Assembly (NCBI GenBank): GCA_016281435.1
Contig: JAEEIQ010000008.1
Location: forward strand, 1 to 17,514
Length of the DNA stretch: 17,514 bases
Reading direction: 5' to 3'
DNA from: Bacteroidales bacterium
GTDB taxonomy: Bacteria > Bacteroidota > Bacteroidia > Bacteroidales > UBA932
Part shown: in pieces, positions 14,942 to 17,514 of the stretch
Numbering within the stretch: position 1 is the stretch's first letter
How the letters are laid out: each line of letters starts with the position of its first letter
Position numbers and translations under genes: made by a program
The notes under the pieces: generated by a model
Seen by the model: only the letters and a program-made list of their open reading frames with translations
Databases searched by the model: none
Told to the model about the DNA's origin: nothing

Positions 14942-16282
14942 GTGAGGAAAATCCTGACATACGCGGCGATGCTCCTGTGCATGACCCTTTCGGCCCAGCC
15001 GAAAAGGAGTCCGACGAGTGTCGAGAACCTTGTCGTGGATGCCGTCAGCATCCTTGAAGCCGGGGATGTCGCGACGGCCCGGAAGCTGCTGGAACTCCTC
15101 CGCAAGGAAGCCCCGGGAGACGATGCGGTCCACTATTATCTCGGGATCTGCAGCATGCAGGAAGGCAAGCTGGACGAGGCGGAAAGCTCCATATCGAAAG
15201 CTGCCTCCATCGACACGGCCAATCTCTGGTACAAGGAAGCCCTCGCCTCCGTCTATTCCGCAAAGGGGGAGAATTCCAAGTCCGCCGATATCTACGTGGA
15301 CCTTATGCGCAGGGACCCCTCGAAGTTCGCCTCGCCCTACACCTATACCATACTGGGAGACAAGGAACTGCATGCCTGGAGGGACTCCAGCGCCCTTTCC
15401 TGCTACGACAAGGCCCTCGAGATGGAGCCCGGCTATGCGCCCGCCGTCCTCGGGAAGGCCGAAATCTACAGGATGAGGGGCAACTATCCTTCGTTCTTTG
15501 TCTGCGTGGACGGATTCGTCCGCGACACGAACATCATTCCGGCTGCGAAGGCCCATTATCTCGACAACCTTCTCAGGCACGTCGACGCCCGCCTGTATCG
15601 TGGCTGGGGGGCACAACTTGATTCTCTTGTGGACGCCGGGGTGCGCTCCGCCCCGACCGACTCGACGCTTCTGAAACTCGCCGGGCAATGGTACTACGGT
15701 ACGGAGCGCAAGGAAAAGGGGCGGGAGTATTTCCGCCGTCTCCAGCAGGCCTGGCCGGAAGACATGGCGGCGAACATGATCAATATCCAGATCCTTTCCG
15801 AAGAAGGGAAGACCCGGGAAGTGATCGGCGAATGCAAGCGCATGCTGGGCTTCGTCGAAGGGAAGGACCGCGTCACCGTACTTTCCGTGCTGGGCGACAG
15901 CTACCATCTCCTCGGGGACACGGCTTCGGCCTACAAGATCTACGAGCAGGTGCTGAAGCTCGACCCGGAGCACCTGCCCGTCCTGAACAACTACGCCTAT
16001 TACCTCAGCCTGCAGCGGAGAAAGCTTCGCAAGGCGGAGAAAATGAGCCGCATTACGGTCGAAAAGGATACGGACAATCCGACATACCTCGACACCTACG
16101 GCTGGATACTGCATCTGCTCGGAAGGGATGCGGAGGCAAAGATCCACTTCAAAAGGGCCATAGTCTACGGAGGGTCCGACAGTGCCGTCATCCTGGGCCA
16201 TTACGCCGAGGTGCTGCGCGCCCTTGGCGAAGAGGATCTGGCCAGATACTATGAATCCCAGGCAGGGAGGACCAAGAAATGA
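14942..16282 (+). CDS. Periplasmic tetratricopeptide repeat (TPR) protein
   Basis: 446 residues beginning with GTG; no in-frame ATG precedes it, and this start gives a signal peptide MRKILTYAAMLLCMTLSAQ (cleavage around LSA/Q). The LLC cysteine does not form a good lipobox. The rest is helical TPR-like repeats: residues ~30-120 (GDVATARKLLELLRKEAP, YYLGICSMQEGKLDEAESSI), ~140-185 (ALSCYDKALEMEPGYAPAVLG) and a C-terminal block from ~315 (GDTASAYKIYEQVLKLDPEH, NNYAYYLSLQ, TYLDTYGWILHLLGRDAEA). TPR proteins act as binding scaffolds. Its ATGA overlap with the EnvC-like gene suggests a partner role in cell-wall hydrolysis or division. In other Bacteroidales a DUF4292 gene often lies between such a pair (from memory); none is present here. 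Confidence 0.88.
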   Translation: MRKILTYAAMLLCMTLSAQPKRSPTSVENLVVDAVSILEAGDVATARKLLELLRKEAPGDDAVHYYLGICSMQEGKLDEAESSISKAASIDTANLWYKEALASVYSAKGENSKSADIYVDLMRRDPSKFASPYTYTILGDKELHAWRDSSALSCYDKALEMEPGYAPAVLGKAEIYRMRGNYPSFFVCVDGFVRDTNIIPAAKAHYLDNLLRHVDARLYRGWGAQLDSLVDAGVRSAPTDSTLLKLAGQWYYGTERKEKGREYFRRLQQAWPEDMAANMINIQILSEEGKTREVIGECKRMLGFVEGKDRVTVLSVLGDSYHLLGDTASAYKIYEQVLKLDPEHLPVLNNYAYYLSLQRRKLRKAEKMSRITVEKDTDNPTYLDTYGWILHLLGRDAEAKIHFKRAIVYGGSDSAVILGHYAEVLRALGEEDLARYYESQAGRTKK

Positions 16283-17454
16283 GGAACGTGACAGCCATTC
16301 TTACGCTTATGCTGGCGTGCATCCTGGCGGCGCTTCCCGCCTCGGCGCAGGACGATGCCTCCAGGCAGAAATCCCGCAAGGCCAGGCTCGAGAAGGAAAT
16401 AGCCATCCTCGACCGCCAGCTCAAGGACAATGCGGCCCGCAGCGCCTCGGCCCTCTCGAAGCTCACCCTTACCCGCAAGAAGGTCGAGGCCCGCAGGGCC
16501 CTTATCAAGGAGAGCGACAAGGAGATAGCCGAGCTTTCCGGCTCCATAATGGACAAGGAAACAAAGATTGCCATCCTTGAAGCCAAACTGGACACGATGA
16601 CGGTCCGCTACCATACCCTCGTGCGCAACGCCTACCGCAACCGGGACCCGCAGCTATGGGCAGTCTATCTGCTCTCGAGCGGCAGCCTTCCCCAGGCCAC
16701 GCGCAGGTATGCCTATCTGCGGAGGCTTTCCTCGGCCTTGAACAGCCAGGCCACCGAAATCATCGCGATGAAGGATTCGCTGTCGGCCGACAGGTCTCGC
16801 CTGGAAGTGCTCAGGACCGAAGCCAATGTGCTCCGCACCGCCCGCACCGCCGAATTCAAGAACCTGAGCCGGGAGGAAGCCGAATCGGCGAAGGTGGTCA
16901 GCCAGCTGAAGAGAGACAAGAACCGCTATCAGAAGCAGCTCGCCGACAAGCGCAGGCAGGTCGAGGCCCTGAACAAGGAAATCAGCCGCATAATAGCCTC
17001 GTCACGCAGGAGCACCACTTCGTCCCGCAAGCCGGCGGACGTGAAACTGTCCGGGGAATTTGCGGCGAACCGGGGCAAACTCCCGTGGCCAGCGGAAGGG
17101 GCCATCGTGGATCATTTCGGCCAGCACTACCATCCCGTCTATACGACCGTCCTCCTTCCGTTCAACAACGGCGTGACCGTTGCTGTCCAGCCGGGAACGG
17201 ACGTCAAGGCCGTATTCGACGGCACTGTCAGTCAGGTCATAGTCATGCCCGGTTACAACCAGTGCGTCCTGGTGCAGCACGGCAGTTACTTCACCTTCTA
17301 TTGCAAGCTGGGCAAGGTCTCCGTCAAGGCCGGGGACAAGGTCACGACCGGACAGGTCCTCGGCAAGGTGGATACCATAGCGGGAGAGACCCAGGTGCAT
17401 TTCCAGCTCTGGGACGGCAAGGACCCGCAGGATCCTGAAGACTGGTTGAGGTAG
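16279..17454 (+). CDS. EnvC-like murein hydrolase activator with degenerate LytM (M23) domain
   Basis: 391 residues. A signal peptide occupies 1-23 (ASA/QDD). Two long coiled-coil regions follow (~27-110 and ~165-245), then a linker rich in Ser/Arg and a LytM domain (268-391). Zinc and catalytic residues of active M23 peptidases are missing: the HxGxD-type site reads N296-N-G-V-T300, the YAHL site reads YCKL (341-344) and the HLH site reads QVH (372-374). This is the pattern of E. coli EnvC, which does not cut peptidoglycan itself but activates amidases at the division site. The ATG overlaps the TPR gene stop (ATGA), so the two are translationally coupled. Periplasmic; partner amidase not in the window. 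Confidence 0.88.
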   Translation: MRNVTAILTLMLACILAALPASAQDDASRQKSRKARLEKEIAILDRQLKDNAARSASALSKLTLTRKKVEARRALIKESDKEIAELSGSIMDKETKIAILEAKLDTMTVRYHTLVRNAYRNRDPQLWAVYLLSSGSLPQATRRYAYLRRLSSALNSQATEIIAMKDSLSADRSRLEVLRTEANVLRTARTAEFKNLSREEAESAKVVSQLKRDKNRYQKQLADKRRQVEALNKEISRIIASSRRSTTSSRKPADVKLSGEFAANRGKLPWPAEGAIVDHFGQHYHPVYTTVLLPFNNGVTVAVQPGTDVKAVFDGTVSQVIVMPGYNQCVLVQHGSYFTFYCKLGKVSVKAGDKVTTGQVLGKVDTIAGETQVHFQLWDGKDPQDPEDWLR

Positions 17455-17457
17455 GGG

Positions 17458-17514
17458 CTAGCCCGTGACCCAGACGAGCACGTGCCTGTCGAAGGTCATG
17501 TACTGGAGGTCGAA
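17458..17514 (-). CDS. C-terminal tail of an unidentified convergent gene (partial)
   Basis: On the minus strand an open frame enters from the window edge and ends at TAG (17458-17460), giving 18 residues that finish HVLVWVTG. It is only 3 bp past the stop of the EnvC-like gene, a tight convergent arrangement like the one at 5471-5474. Too short to assign to a family, and it may be chance. Confidence 0.35.
   Translation of the reverse strand, partial: FDLQYMTFDRHVLVWVTG

Noticed and set aside
14867..16201. Long minus-strand frame (444 residues)
   Set aside because: Antisense to the TPR gene, which has a signal peptide and clear TPR motifs; the opposite frame has neither.

Overview
The window reads as a chromosomal segment from a GC-rich member of the Bacteroidales (Bacteroidota), possibly near Alistipes/Rikenellaceae or an uncultured gut lineage. 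The rank is inferred from gene families typical of the order (DUF5123 protein, DUF5686/carboxypeptidase-regulatory-like protein, anti-sigma proteins starting VPxGYFE or ending PSxLWxxISxRL, EnvC-like protein with a degenerate LytM domain) and from -7 promoter boxes of the Bacteroides type TAnnTTTG. No rRNA, tRNA or CRISPR array was seen.

Layout. 1-1353 (+): the 3' part of a secreted, Fn3/beta-helix-like DUF5123 protein, closed by a long hairpin terminator. 1424-2805 (-): an ECF sigma factor operon (sigma, single-pass anti-sigma-like protein, CpxP/Spy-like periplasmic protein). 2874-5474 (+): a large DUF5686 envelope protein, transcribed divergently from the sigma operon and sharing a 4-bp CTAG stop-codon overlap with the next operon. 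5471-9343 (-): a split transketolase (N and C subunits as separate genes, 1 bp apart) followed by a heparinase II/III-like polysaccharide lyase. 9413-11200 (+): lepA (elongation factor 4), divergent from the transketolase operon. 11242-12908: a REP-associated tyrosine transposase (RAYT, HUH/Y1 type) embedded in a regular array of 13 palindromic 27-bp units. 12939-14859 (-): a second ECF sigma factor followed by a protein that joins an anti-sigma-like N-terminus, one transmembrane helix, a long Ala/Ser-rich linker and a C-terminal beta-barrel. 14942-17454 (+): a TPR protein and an EnvC-like murein hydrolase activator, overlapping by ATGA. The last 57 bases hold the tail of an unidentified minus-strand reading frame.

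How it fits together. Most genes are housekeeping or cell-envelope functions: two envelope-signalling sigma systems, cell-wall hydrolase control, outer-membrane and periplasmic proteins, a glycan lyase and a pentose-phosphate enzyme. The accessory part is the RAYT/repeat island at 11.24-12.91 kb. Its 13 units keep a fixed 27-bp length and a 51-bp period (one step is 52) on both sides of a transposase gene that is visibly richer in A+T than its neighbours. This is the most unusual structure here: a REP/RAYT-like system in Bacteroidota arranged as a strictly phased direct array instead of scattered REP elements.
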